This document shows, piece by piece, positions 43,738 through 57,836 of a stretch of DNA of 64,000 nucleotides; positions within the stretch are counted from its first letter, which is position 1, and every line of letters begins with the position of its first letter. Source of the stretch: Ooceraea biroi (Eukaryota; Arthropoda; Insecta; Hymenoptera; Formicidae). The stretch lies in assembly GCF_003672135.1 (NCBI RefSeq), contig NC_039519.1:186001-250000 (forward strand). Reading direction: 5' to 3'. Both the position numbers and the translations under genes were made by a program. The notes under the pieces are model-generated. The model was not told the origin of the DNA, made no database searches, and saw nothing but the letters and a program-made list of their open reading frames with translations.

Positions 43738-46489
43738 GGCTATCTTTGCGATAGGCAATCTTCATTGAAGATCGCGATTTCTCGGGATTAGTTCTCGTCC
43801 GAGAGGAATTCTGAAAAGCCGCGTGTCGGACACGATAATGACTAATCTTTCATCGATTTTTCGTGCGTAATTTGAAAGTGATCCATCTATTTATCGTTTG
43901 TCTACCTTTTCCTGCCTTGCATAATTATTCCAATTCACATAGACTGCGATAGACCTTGACTGAAGAGACTGTCATCAAAGCGATAAGCGACTTGGCACGT
44001 TTTGTATCACGCGTTTACCAATTGGTGATCTTTTCTCTTGTAAACGAGCCGCCTTAGTTAATGCCTGTTAATGCAACAAGAACCGTGCAGATATACATTC
44101 ACGAAGGCATATCAATTGATCCACGTTTATGAAACGTACCTCAACACGTGATTCGCAATCTATGCGAGGAATTAGCGTGTTGGATTGTCGCGACGTGCCT
44201 CAATATGTTATAATATTTATTGATATATTTTTGATAACATAATCTATTCAGATTATCGCAACTAAATAAGATCGAATAACATTTCAGAGAGACACGAAAA
44301 TAATTTAGGTGTCATTAAAATAGGAGTTTTCTACGTCTCGTTTCAAACAAGTTAAAATATTGCACGATCTCTTAATTAAGTTAATATAAAACGGGGAAAA
44401 CCACTTCTATTTTAAGTAGAGATGTAATTTTTCCAACAATCGTTTTTCAACATGTTACATAATTACTATTTTTTTCTGCGGTTGTAGATAGATAAGAAAG
44501 AATTTTTATCTCAATCCTCTTGTTTTAATGCTCTTGTTTTTCTCTTAATAATCACTTTTAAGCAATTACGCACACGTGACACAAAGTAGAACAAACGGAC
44601 TATTAACATAAGGAAAGCTAGTATTGGCGTGACATGTTTCCTTTTTTGTTGGCTCTGATCAGCTACGCTTAGTCATTAATCATCTTTGAATTACATGTGA
44701 GTGCACGCAAGTACGGTGATTTTATGATTATTACATATTCCGCAGTGCTATATGTAAATGATAAAAAATTCTACATTCAAGGATAATTTCTTACAAATTT
44801 TATCGATTTTTGAAGACTATTTAATCTCGAAATTATATTGACTTTAACATGTTTCAAAATGATCAAAGCGCAAAGAATTAATTTATTTCTTGAAAAGTGA
44901 GAAATAAATCAATTATAAATTTTAAGAATAGTGAGAAACTGTGTAAATGCTAAGAGTCGTTGTAATCTCAATAGTCAGCAAATTGCAGTTTACAAATCAT
45001 TTTTATTGCATAAATTGCGAAACAGTTGTCTACATTTAAAAAATGCACTATAGACAATTAGTGTTTGCCAATATTTTACTATACTTCGTTTTACACTCGC
45101 TGACATTTACAATACTAAAGCGACGTGTGTGAATAAATGTTCGTTGGCGGATGAGTCATAAATCTGAGGCAAGCTATGTCTACAGATTAGCAAGAAAATT
45201 GCCAGATTATCTGGTAAATTGTTCAATATTTACAATATTTCAGGAAATATGTCGCTTTCCTCACAATCCCTTGCCAATTGTACCGGATAATGATAAGCAA
45301 GACTAGACTCAATTCGCAATCGGTATGTTTAGCGAAGAAAAGTTACACAATCATGAAAATGTTTCTTGTTTTGGAAAATGTAGCTTTTGTAAGCAAATGT
45401 CGATAAGAGTGAAACAATCAGATAGAATGACGCCATTCAATCGAGTCCACTTGTAGTAATTGCGACTACTAACGATGAATTACGATAGCTCTATTATGAT
45501 CGAAGATTAAACGTGGCTGTTTCCGTTGACATATTGTACTTTTTGCACGTATGCCAATTATATAATATACAATACGTATATTTTATATTACCATATGTTA
45601 AACATATTATTATTTGCTGGATTAAAAATAATCCAGCAAATATAAAAGACGATACATATTATAATGCACATAAAATAAGATTGTTCTTAAAAAAAGCTGC
45701 AATTAAATTATGTAAATTAATTAAATGAAACCAAATAAATACCATTGGTTTGTGAAAATGAAGATAAAGACGTTAATCCATCTGGTGTCATCAATTTCGG
45801 GACAAACGAACAGTTTCTGCGCAAGAAAGCGCATTAAGGAAGATAAGATTAATTGACTGATTATATTTGTTGCGGTTGTCCATATAATTGCAATGATTAA
45901 TGCAAAGTTGTGCTCGTGTGTTATATTCGTTTACGAACAGCTTTAATATTAGAGCGTATCTCAAGTGAAAATCCACAAAGATTATCTTGCAAGCCGTCAC
46001 GTGCATATTACACATTCTTAGAAATTTTGTTACCGAAATCAGATGAGAATAAAAACTAACACAGTGGAAACCCTAATAAAAACTGAAATAAAATCCTTAA
46101 AAAATAGAAATATAAAGTTCATGCCGAAATAATAATAGGATGCTGTAAACGAACTATGTAGATGTTTTACTATTTTCGGGAGATCTGTGTATGTGGGCTA
46201 TAGATATCTCTTGAAATTCAATAAACGCGAATGGAATGGTAATTTTATTCCTGAAACAATCGTGTAAAAGTTTCAGTTAATTTTTAATAAAGCAGACACA
46301 ATTTATGGCTGCTCCGCAGGTAGATACGAAGCTTTAGCCGCAAGGCGATATTGATCTGTGTTCAATACAAGATATAATCGAATTTTAATCAGTCGTCATG
46401 AAACTGCACGTTTTACATAAAATAGGAGTACCAGCATGACTCTCTACGTTCACGTAACAAATCGATGTGTATCAGGAGTTGCACTCGCT
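43738..46489. other. AT-rich non-coding DNA
   Basis: Nothing was recognised except a small perfect hairpin at about 45612-45643 (TATTTGCTGGATT and its complement around AAAA). It is probably SLC26 intron or upstream sequence. Confidence 0.4.
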
Positions 46490-46493
46490 TTAA

Positions 46494-48837
46494 GGGAGGA
46501 GCCTGCTTTAGAACGTTGAAAATAAGGTATAATTTTACGAATTCTTTTGGAGAAACTATACAGCGGATCATTATAAAACTTTGATGCATTTATTAGTACA
46601 TGTTTAAAGATAAAAAACATTATTTTTTATTTGAATATATCGCCTGTAGAGGTCGTCCTGGAGGCATTGTAAATTGGTGAGCATTCTCCTGCCTCCAAAT
46701 TTCATCCAAACTGAAAAATTGAAATATTTTCTCGTTATTTATGAATTCCCATCGTCGATGAACCTTTAATATTCATAAAAACATTAAGTTAAACAATTAT
46801 TTTTGCATGAAAAAGTTCAAAAACTTTGCCTAAAAATAGTACTTTTGTGTTCTAAGCTCCACCATTTTGGCACTTTTCAACTTTTTTCTTCTCTCTTTGG
46901 TTCATCGACGATGGGAATTCATAAATAACGAGAACGTATTTCAATTTTTCAGTTTGGACGAAATTCGGAGGCAGGAGAATGCTCACCAATTTGCAATGCC
47001 GGCGACGCGGCTGCACTAAGATTTCTCCAGGACGACCTCTGCAAGCGATATATTCAAATCAAAAAATAATTTTTTTATCTTCAAACATGTACTAATAAAT
47101 GCATAAAACTTTGATGCATTTATTAGTACATGTTTAAAGACAAAAAAATTATTTTTGCATTTGAATATATCGCCCGTAGAGGTCGTCCTGGAGGCATCTT
47201 AGTGCAGCCGGCATTGTAAATTGGCGAGCATTCTCCTGCCTCCAAATTTCATCCAAACTGAAAAATTGAAATATTTTCTCGTTATTTATGAATTCCCATC
47301 GTCGATGAACCTTTAATATTCATAAAAACATTAAGTTAAACAATTATTTTTGCATGAAAAAGTTCAACAACTTTGCCTAAAAATCGTACTTTTGTGTTCT
47401 AAGCTCCACCATTTTGGTACTTTTCAACTTTTTTCTTCTCTCTTTGGTTCATCGACGATGGGAATTCATAAATAACGAGAACGTATTTCAATTTTTCAGT
47501 TTGGACGAAATTCGGAGGCAGGAGAATGCTCACCAATTTGCAATGCCGGCGACGCGGCTGCACTAAGATTTCTCCAGGACGACCTCTGCAAGCGATATAT
47601 TCAAATCAAAAAATAATTTTTTTTATCTTCAAACATGTACTAATAAATACATAAAACTTTGATGCATTTATTAGTACATGTTTAAAGATAAAAAACATTA
47701 TTTTTTATTTGAATATATCGCCTGTAGAGGTCGTCCTGGAGGCATCTTAGTGCAGCCGGCATTGTAAATTGGCGAGCATTCTCCTGCCTCCAAATTTCAT
47801 CCAAACTGAAAAATTGAAATATTTTCTCGTTATTTATGAATTCCCATCGTCGATGAACCTTTAATATTCATAAAAACATTAAGTTAAACAATTATTTTTG
47901 CATGAAAAAGTTCAACAACTTTGCCTAAAAATCGTACTTTTGTGTTCTAAGCTCCACCATTTTGGCACTTTTCAACTTTTTTCTTCTCTCTTTGGTTCAT
48001 CGACGATGGGAATTCATAAATAACGAGAACGTATTTCAATTTTTCAGTTTGGACGAAATTCGGAGGCAGGAGAATGCTCACCAATTTGCAATGCCGGCGA
48101 CGCGGCTGCATTAAGATTTCTCCAGGACGACCTCTGCAAGCGATATATTCAAATCAAAAAATAATTTTTTTTATCTTCAAACATGTACTAATAAATGCAT
48201 AAAACTTTGATGCATTTATTAGTACATGTTTAAAGACAAAAAAATTATTTTTGCATTTGAATATATCGCCCGTAGAGGTCGTCCTGGAGGCATCTTAGTG
48301 CAGCCGGCATTGTAAATTGGCGAGCATTCTCCTGCCTCCAAATTTCATCCAAACTGAAAAATTGAAATATTTTCTCGTTATTTATGAATTCCCATCGTCG
48401 ATGAACCTTTAATATTCATAAAAACATTAAGTTAAACAATTATTTTTGCATGAAAAAGTTCAAAAACTTTGCCTAAAAATCGTACTTTTGTGTTCTAAGC
48501 TCCACCATTTTGGTACTTTTCAACTTTTTTCTTCTCTCTTTGGTTCATCGACGATGGGAATTCATAAATAACGAGAACATATTTCAATTTTTCAGTTTAG
48601 ACGAAATTTGGAGGCAGGAGAATGCTCACCAATTTGCAATGCCGGCGACGCGGCTGCACTAAGATTTCTCCAGGACGACCTCTACAAGCGATATATTCAA
48701 ATAAAAAATAATGTTTTTTATCTTTAAACATGTACTAATAAATGCATCAAAGTTTTATAATGATCCGCTGTATAGTTTCTCCAAAAACAATTCGTAAAAT
48801 ATACCTTATTTTCAGCGTTCTAAAGCAGGCTCCCCCC
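46494..48837. mobile_element. TTAA-flanked fold-back element with four amplified palindromic units (2344 bp)
   Basis: TTAA flanks at 46490-46493 and 48838-48841. The inverted ends are GGGAGGAGCCTGCTTTAGAA and complement, continuing for about 110 bp. Inside are four units (starts near 46573, 47102, 47651 and 48199; spacing 529, 549 and 548 bp). Each unit is an imperfect palindrome: GAATTCCCATCGTCGATGAAC is mirrored by GTTCATCGACGATGGGAATTC, and CTCCAGGACGACCTCT mirrors AGAGGTCGTCCTGGAG. Unit 1 lacks the CTTAGTGCAGCC segment. The sequence is unrelated to the 9554-11333 element, but the architecture is the same. Confidence 0.85.
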
Positions 48838-49656
48838 TTAAGCGAGCTATTAATAGAAGAGTATCAATAACTCCATACTAGAAAAAAACTTTGTTGCATA
48901 AAATATCTAAATATTTAATAATTGCGTTAATTGTGTGATTCATTGAGTTTGATATTTTTTATTTGAACAAAAGTGACTATACTGATTTGCTTAACAAATA
49001 TTTTCGCAGTTGTTGTTCTAGATTGAACTAGATAGAACTTGCTCTATTGAATGTTGAGGGAAAATTTTCATGAATGGCGCTGAGATCATAGTGATTCAGG
49101 ATGATTCATCCTGGTCACGATATACTAATAGTTTAGAATGTATTATCTCTATAGGAGAAGAGTTAAAGAAGTTCTTTTGTTACAGTAGCATTGCCTTGAC
49201 TGCAATTAATACGTGGTTCACGGCCAAGTTTAATAGACTTGTCATGTGTCTTCCATTCGGGATTATTATATCCAATCGTCTCAAATAATGATCGAAGCGC
49301 CGCAATCACGTTGTCACATGTTACAATTAGTATAAATTAATGTCAACGATAGTTTTCATTTCAGAAATGTTTTTCCTTTTTAAGAAAAAATTATTAGAAT
49401 TACATTTACGATGTGTCAATTTAAGATTAACTGTCGAAGAAAATTAGAAATTATATTCAAGATATATACATATAATAAATTATTTCTTATTTTATTTTGT
49501 GCTTACATGTTAAACAATAGCACATCTCAATTGTTTTTCTATTTTTAAAGGATTATTTAGGTTCTATCAATTTTAAAAAATCAAAATGAATTTTGCTCAG
49601 TCGCTACAATTGAACTTTGTACTTTTTTAATTAAAAATGGTTTTTATGTTTTCAGA

Positions 49657-52600
49657 ATGAAGACCGGTAATGGTTCGATAGACGATCGACCAGGCTTAGA
49701 AGGCTACGTAAATCACGGTTTAAGCGGTTCCACCAACAATATAGACCTCATTCATTCGTATCACTCTCTTCATGGTTCACACGGAAACCGAGAGATACAG
49801 GGCTCGTCAGATTTTATCCGTAAGTTTTAAACAATAACGCAACGCGCAAATGTTTCGACGGAATCATGTTTTAACTAATTGTAAACTAAAAGTTAAATAT
49901 AAATTAATTTGCTTCCTTCCTCAATAATGCTACAGAGATGCATAATACTATCATGTACGTCGAACATCTTGCCTGTCACAAACATGAAAAAAAAGATGTA
50001 TTAAAAAGTTTTTGTCAAAATTTCCGGTGCGATGGATATTCCGTAACAACAAATGCGAAATTACGGCAACGTGTCTATTATGGCACGTCGTTAACAATTT
50101 TATTCCACCAAAGTGGTTCGCCTTCCTTGACACAACAAACGCGAAATCGGCCTTCAAAAGAGCAGACGCACACTTTAGAGACACCTCTCAGCACGTGAAA
50201 TCATGTGGAATTTTTTCTTTTCTTCTTCATACCTTTATTCAGAGAGATAATAAATTTAACTGTTGCACTGTTCGTATCACATGTGAACATTCTGTCCTTG
50301 TCATCTGCGTGGCACGTGACATTTTCACGGATGCGGATTATTTATGGCTTAATGTGACGGACTGCAAATGATATGACAGCGATATGACAAATATGAATCT
50401 CCGTTTTGAAAATACGTATGAAGTTCCGAGTCGCGATAAAGTTTGAGCAGCTGCAAGAGAGGCCAATCATTTTTATCTATTTTAAAACTGAATCGAAAAA
50501 TTATTATTCAAAGGAAGCTCAAATGTTTTTGATATAATTCAATAATCCACTCTTAAAAAAGCCGTGTTAAATCAAATCGAAATCATTGTTGCCTCTTTTC
50601 CGTGACGCTGATTGGTTATCTCGATTCGTGTTGTGCGTTATGTTCAGTTTAGAATACCATCGCGCGGCTGTCTTCGCGTGGAGGATAACAATTTGGTAGA
50701 GTGTGATAATTGTGCATATAATAAATAATAGATGAATATTATTATTCGAAAACATTATTAATATTGAAAAATACAATAGCACGCGCATAGCGCGCGCCTG
50801 TGTTGTACTGGTAACAATATAAATATCCCAGAACTCCTCGGAAAAAGAAAAAAATTTTAATGGCCAGAACTTTTTCATTTATTGTTTTAACGAATTGTAA
50901 ATCATCGAGAACTCTAGGCAATATGCCAAATAATATAAGTAGCACGGAACTCCTCGGAAAAAGAAAAAAATTTTAATGGCTAGAACTTTTTCATTTTTTG
51001 ATTTAACGAATTTTAAATCATCGAGAACTCTAGGCAATATGCCAAATAACAATATAAATAGCACGGAACTCCTCGGAAAAGAAAAAAATTTTAATGACTA
51101 GAACTTTTTCATTTATTGTTTTAACGAATTTTAAATCATCGAGAACTCTAGGCAATATGCCAAATAACAATATAAATAGCACGGAACTCCTCGGAAAAGA
51201 AAAAAATTTTAATGGCTAGAACTTTTTCATCTATTGTTTTAACGAATTTTAAATCATCGAGAACTCTAGGCAATATGCCAAATCCACTCTTAAAAAAGCC
51301 GTGTTAAATGCCTTCGCGTGGAGGTTAACAATTTGGTAGAGTGTGATAATTGTGCATATAATAAATAATAGATATAAGATATTATTATTCGAAAACATTA
51401 TTAACATTGAAAAATAAAATAGCGCGCGCCTGTGTTGTACTAGTTATTCAAGAAAAAGATGTTTTTTAATTAAATGCGCATGGAGAACACGCACAAATTA
51501 ATTGACTGAAATGAATTAATAGATAAAAAATAATAATAACGCACGTTTTAACTATAATATAACTATAATGATGACTGCTGTCATTATTATTTTTATACAA
51601 TTGTATAATGTTGCGTTATATACAAAATAAGTTATTACATATCGCGTATTTAATAATTTATAAATAAGCACAAAGTTTTTAATCTTATCAGTATTAAGTA
51701 TCAGATATATTACCAATAATGCATTATCGAGGAAGATGAACATAGAACGTGAATTTTGCTATCTTCCTTACTTTTATTATTATTACATACGTGTATTATA
51801 TTATTGTTCGCTGTGTCAACAGTGATCGAAGAGCCTGGTGATGATGAGGCCAAACAGAAAGAAAGTCTTCTAAAGTCGATGTTGCAATACACGAGGCGGC
51901 GTGCCAGGGCCATATGTACGAAGAAAACCCTTTACAAGAGGCTGCCGGTCTTGAGCTGGCTGCCAAGGTACAATGGGCAGGATGCACTCGGAGATTTAGT
52001 GGCTGGAATTACCGTGGGCCTTACTGTCATTCCTCAGTCGCTGGCATATTCAAATGTTGCCGGTTTACCAGCACAGGTACTTGAAAGATATATTTATATA
52101 GTTTACTTAATAAAAATTAGAAATGATTACATAGTAAGGGTGAAGTATTTCTTTGATTGTTTTGAAGAGGAAATTTAATAATGATTGTTATCTTATGAAA
52201 TATCTCGCATGTTCATTTCCATTTGTGTTTCAGTACGGTCTATATGGTAGCTTCTTAGGTTGTTTCATCTACATAATTTTTGGATCTTGCAAAGATATAC
52301 CTATGGGACCCACTGCCATAATATCTCTGTTGACTTACCAAACGGTATCTCATTTGGAATCTCCGGTGGAGCATGCGATCCTATTGTGTTTCATAGTCGG
52401 AATTGTAGAATTAATAATGGGCATATTCGGCCTCGGTAAGCCAACTTTGATAATTTAATCAAATTAGTTTAATTATATATAATAAATAAATAATAAAAAT
52501 AAAAAGCATAAAATACAGACTACAAAGTCTGTGTATCATATTTTACGTAATATTAAAATTGTTTCATTAATAAATGTTTCAAGTAAAACTTTCCTTGTTT

Positions 52601-55491
52601 CAGGATTCCTGATAGATTTCGTATCCGGGCCGGTAAGTTCCGGTTTCACATCAGCAGTGGCTTTGATAATCGTTACGTCGCAAATCAAAGACATCCTCGG
52701 AATCTCTGCAAAAGGGTCACAATTTATTGAAATGTGGCAGAGCATCGCTGATCTGATACACGAAACTTCGACCTGGGACGCTGCTCTTGGAGCATCCTGC
52801 ATTGCATTATTGTTACTACTGAGGGTAATTATCTGATCATTATTACGATAGTTATATTAAACACGTTATTATATACTTTATTAAAATGCTTCATATTAAA
52901 TTTTAGTTCATTTAGATTTTATATGTATAAAATATTAATGTCGAATAATATTTATAATATTAATTAATTTTTTAATGCAGCTAAATATATCATTTTTAAA
53001 AATCAAATAAATCGTAACTAATCTTTGCATCAATTTATATATAATGTATTTATGTATTTATGTATTTATATATAATGTATTAATGTATTTAAATGTATGT
53101 ATGGTTACAACATTGTAATATATTATTCTTTTTAATCATAATGGGGATTTGCGATGTTGGAATGCACTTTAATGCTCTTATCGTAATACGATACATTTGG
53201 ATTACAGTTGTTAGCTTCATGCAAAATCGGTCCCAAAGAGGAGGAATTTCACACAACAAAACATCGTGTTGTGAATAAATTCATCTGGTTAATTGGCACT
53301 TCGCGAAATGCACTTTTAGTGGTACTTTGTGGCTTACTGGGCTGGAGCTTCCATGAAAATTCGCCTGTCAGGCTGATTGGTATGTAAAACAGATGATCTA
53401 ATTTCTTGCAATAAAATTATTTCTTAATACTTTGCGTTTTTTAATAGTAATAATATAATTTTTATACACTATATTTTATACATTATATAAATATACATTA
53501 ATATTACATACCCAGATAACATTTTTTGCTAAAGCAAAGTAGTGTAATCTATTTGCTGGCAATTATTGCTGTCATGTTGCTATAATAATGACAGAAATTA
53601 ACTTTTGCCACACTTTTGTTGACATAATGCCAAAATTATATATTTTTCACCGCAACTGTTGCCCCAAAGGTGCTGTAAAGTTGCTGTTTCGTGTTTCTTT
53701 GCTACCAATAGTGAAACAAATGAGGACTCACCTTGTTGCCATTTTGTTTGCAACATTTCTGAGCAAATTCTTAGCAAAATACTTGCAAAATGTTATGTGG
53801 GTATATATTAATATATCTTATCATGTATTTCATATTAAATTTTTTATTTTCACAGGCTACATACCGGGAGGTATGCCTGCTGTGCAGCTTCCACCGTTTT
53901 CATATACCGCAAGTGACAATACGACAGTTACGTTTTTCGACATGGTCGGTAATTTGGGCAGTGGTATCCTGGTCATACCACTCATCTCTCTGATGGAGGA
54001 CATAGCAATTTGCAAAGCTTTCGGTAAGCACACGCATTTTACTGGAAAATCGACGAATATTTCTTCTTATTTATTAAATAACAATAAGTTAACGACTTTT
54101 ATTTAGAAAATTTCTAACATATCAAACAATGTTTTATTAATATCACGTTTGTATTTTGTTCCAGCCAACGGGAAGTCTGTCGATGCTACGCAGGAGCTGA
54201 TAGCAATTGGTATGTCAAATATTGGCAATTCCTTCGTGCAAGCTTTCCCAGGCACAGGATCTCTTAGTAGGAGTGCAGTAAACAATGCTTCCGGCGTCAG
54301 GACGCCGTTAGGCGGCATCTACACTGGTAAATTTCGCTTGTTCACTTTTGTAAATTAATTATTATACTTACTCTTGCCTTTTACGTGATTGGGATATAAA
54401 GACAAAATTTGAAAGAGGTCATGAATAAATGTTATAGAAAGTTTTTTTAATATCTACATGTTTTGAATTTTTATTTCTTCATTTTCAGGTGTGTTGGTGA
54501 TTTTAGCATTGCTGTTCCTTACCCCATATTTCAGTTTTATTCCACGCGCCACTTTAGCGGCGATCATTATAGCCGCGGTCATCTTCATGGTCGAAGTCAA
54601 GGTGGTGAAACCGATGTGGAGGACGAAAAGTAAGAGCACATTTTTCAAGAATGTGAAAACCATGACGTTGTAATATATCACAAATGAATTATTTCTTCGT
54701 GCTTCAGAATCAGATCTTATCCCGGGATTGGGCACGTTTATTGCGTGTCTGGTGCTGAAATTAGAGATCGGTATTTTATGCGGGGTCGGAATAAATATCC
54801 TCTTTATCTTGTATCACGCTGCCAGACCAAAAATAACCGTGGAGAAACTCACGGTAATTATTAACTTATAAATCGTTATAAATAAATTATAATAATATAA
54901 TAGAAAAAAATATATATATTAAAATAGATGATAAAAAATAAGATATATTACACAATTATAGAATAATTATAAATATTCTCTGTTTTACGAAACTAGCATT
55001 TATTTTCTAAACGCGGAAGATATGAAATTTTTAGCTTTGAATTTTTCAATTTTCAATTAATTTGAGTTTTTCAATTTATCATCATAATCAGTTTGGTCAA
55101 ATCATTCATCCCTATTCTTCTTTCTTCTCGACAGACTAGTCACGGTATTGAATATCTGATGCTGACCCCGGATCGATGCTTGATCTTCCCATCAGTAGAC
55201 TACGTGCGCAACTTAGTGACCAAGTACAGTCAACGTGTCAAAAGCGCCGCGACGCCTGTGGTAATCGATTGTTCGCACATCTACGGCGCAGATTTCACGG
55301 CTGCCATGGTCATCGAGACCCTGACGAAGGACTTCGCCATGAGAGGTCAACCGCTCTTCTTTTACAATCTGAAACCGTCAGTGTACGCTGTCTTCGAAGG
55401 CGTTGAACCGACAGACTTTGTTGTCTATTATACGCAAGAAGCTTTGGATGATCTATTGAAGGAAAGAGGCTACATGAAACAGATTAAATAG
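49657..55491 (+). CDS. SLC26-family anion (sulfate) transporter, 661 aa
   Basis: This is a plasma or intracellular membrane anion exchanger or channel of the SLC26/SulP family, closest in general form to SLC26A11-type sodium-independent sulfate transporters. Exons: 49657-49819, 51823-52076, 52234-52435, 52604-52824, 53208-53379, 53856-54023, 54165-54326, 54489-54629, 54708-54853 and 55135-55491. All are GT-AG and in phase, 1986 nt in total. Key blocks are the SulP signature region (DLVAGITVGLTVIPQSLAYS), GPTAIISLLTYQ, GTGSLSRSAVNNASGVRTPL, multiple membrane spans, and a C-terminal STAS domain (VVIDCSHIYGADFTAAMVIE) in the last exon. The first exon is preceded by a splice acceptor at 49655, so an upstream exon exists. 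Candidates are 32961-32990 (coding) and 42115-42781 (non-coding). The substrate is inferred from the family. Confidence 0.93.
50547..51450. repeat. Tandem 116-119 bp repeats between two copies of a flanking segment, SLC26 intron 1
   Basis: Four units starting GAACTCCTCGGAAAAAG (near 50831, 50947, 51066 and 51184) run to about 51283. The segment CCACTCTTAAAAAAGCCGTG followed by CTTCGCGTGGAGG and TTTGGTAGAGTGTGATAATT occurs on both sides (50547-50730 and 51284-51370). The whole block therefore looks like a duplication bracketing a minisatellite. Confidence 0.8.
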
Positions 55492-56742
55492 AAGCGCAGC
55501 CGCGAAAGTCCAAATCGTTCTTAATTATGAAGAGTGCGTTCACACCCTTCTGAAACGTTCCTCAAGACTGTTAGTTGAAATGGCAACAGCTGCTTACTAC
55601 ATTCGTGGGAGATACGAAAATGATAGTTGGAGAGAATTAGTAAACTATTGTTGAAACTGTTTGAAAATATCCTATTCATATGATAGGATAATAGAAAAAT
55701 TTCAAAAACATCTGGAAGTATCCGGAAAACTAGAACATATTCTTTTATGTTCATGATGTCTCATCCCAGTAGACACTTATGTTTCATCTGAGTATTTATT
55801 TAATTTCGCAGTGAGAGAGAGAGAGAGAGAAGGAGAAGACATTAGTATAATATATTTTCTCACATCGATCTTTAATATATAATTATTCGTATATAAGAGC
55901 CATAAGTTATTTAAAATTGTAGCGCGAAAGAGATTGTATGATTGAAATATCATTGTACATTTTTATGCACTTATTGCTTTATGCAGAATAACGCTGTGTT
56001 CTTGAGACATCTGTATAAATATAGTAAGTTCGAATATACTGTGATAATTTTAGGTACAATATCTAGCAGAGATGATCAATCGGGAGATCATCTTTCAATG
56101 GAAGTAAAGTTCATGCAGGTTTCGCTGTAGATAATACAACTGAATAATACATAGAGAAGTTAAACTTTTCTATTATATCTCCGTATGATTTAAAAAAGAT
56201 TTTTCAAAGAAAAATACTATATAATACTACAATGAAATTAATACAATTATCATAAGAAAAATAATAATAATAATTAATTCATTTTATGTTATTATCATAA
56301 CTATAATAAGTGTAATAATAATGTGAAAGTAACTTACAATTAATTTTATACGAACTAAATAAAATAAGTTTTAGACAATGCGATAATATAATGGTAATTA
56401 ATTAATTAAGTAATGGTAATTAATAAAGCGCAAATTTATACATCTTTCTAACAAACAATACATCTTCTTTATTAAAAAATGATAAAATAATGTGTTGCTT
56501 CTGCGAAGCACTGCCGATAGTAAGAACTCTGTACAAAAATACTATCTGTGCAATAGCTATATGTAATTATGCTATATAAAACAAGTTTATAGTCTTATGA
56601 TTAGTTACTTAACTACTCAATAACGCCTCTCAATTGGCGTTGTCGAAGGAACATTTATTACTCAATAGATTTATGTAAATAAGTGAAAAATGTACTTACT
56701 TGCTTATTAAATTTGTAGCAATTTTTTATATCTATAATTATA
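55492..56742. other. SLC26 3' UTR and AT-rich spacer
   Basis: A GA dinucleotide run lies near 55811-55832. AATAAA at about 56358 is a possible polyadenylation signal. No gene was recognised. Confidence 0.4.
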
Positions 56743-57834
56743 TTAGGGGTGTGATTTAGTTTTGAGGTTTTTTTTTGCTCAAAAACACATGTATTTTAAT
56801 ATGATAATGAATGAATACCTTAAGCAAAATATTTTCCTTCGTTTTCTATACCTTTTTCCCATCTTTCTGGCAAGAGATGGATTCCACCACGATAAAATCA
56901 CTCTTCTTTTCAGTTGGTCCATTCGTCGACGAATTTTCGCACTTCTTCCAAATTATCAAAGTGTGTATCCTCTAAAGCGTGTTGCATCCACCGGAACAAA
57001 TAATAATCGCATGGTGCAATGTCCGGAGAATACGGGGGGGCGGTAAGACTTCCCATTCAAGCTCTAATAGTGTTTGTTTCACTGATAACGCAACGTGAGG
57101 TCGAGCCTTGTCACGAAGAAGAATCACTTTCCGTCGTTTACTCGCAATTGGTGGTCGTTCTTGGTCCAATGCTTGCTTCAACTTGTGCAATTGGTGTCGA
57201 TAACGATCAGCCGTGACAGTCTCGTGCGGATTTAACAGCTCATAGTACACTATCCCACCAAATACAGAGCATTACTTTTGAACCGTCAATATTGCGTCTC
57301 GGAGTGGATGTTGATGGTTCGCCTGGATCCACCCATGATTTTCTGCGTTTCGGATTATCAAAATAGATCCACTTTTCATCCCCAGTAACAATCCGAGACA
57401 AAAGACTCTTCTTTTTTTTGCCTGGCGATCAACGAAATGGTTCGCAATGGCACTTTCCGATAATTCATGTCGAACCAATTTCCCTTCTTTCTGAATTTTT
57501 CCCATTTCATGTAAATGTTTCGTAACTGTTGTACGATCAACATTTAATGCTCTGGCAAGTTCTGAAGTGGATCGTGTTGGATTTGCGTGCAATAATGCTT
57601 GCAAATCTGCATTTTCAAGCTTTCTTGGTTGTCCCGAGCGTTCTTTGTCCTTCACATCAGTATCACCACTCTTAAAGCGTCTAAACCAGTATTCACACGT
57701 CTTAATTGATGGGGCAGAATCACCATAAGTCTCCACAAGAATTCTATAACCGTCAGCCGCAGTTTTCTTTTGATTAAAAAACAAAAGCAACGCATGTCGA
57801 AAATGCTGTTTCGGAAGTTGCATTTTTCCGATGA
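56743..57834 (-). mobile_element. Mariner family 2, tandem unit 1 (5'-truncated)
   Basis: The plus-strand left edge is the 3' terminal repeat TTAGGGGTGTGATTTAGTTT preceded by TA. The unit ends at GATGA-TA directly against the 3' terminal repeat of unit 2. The transposase reads on the minus strand (MQLPKQHFRHALLLFFNQKK from 57823). It is broken at the lysine A-run near 57415, and the IAPCDYY block is lost by a further shift near 57030. Confidence 0.9.
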
Positions 57835-57836
57835 TA

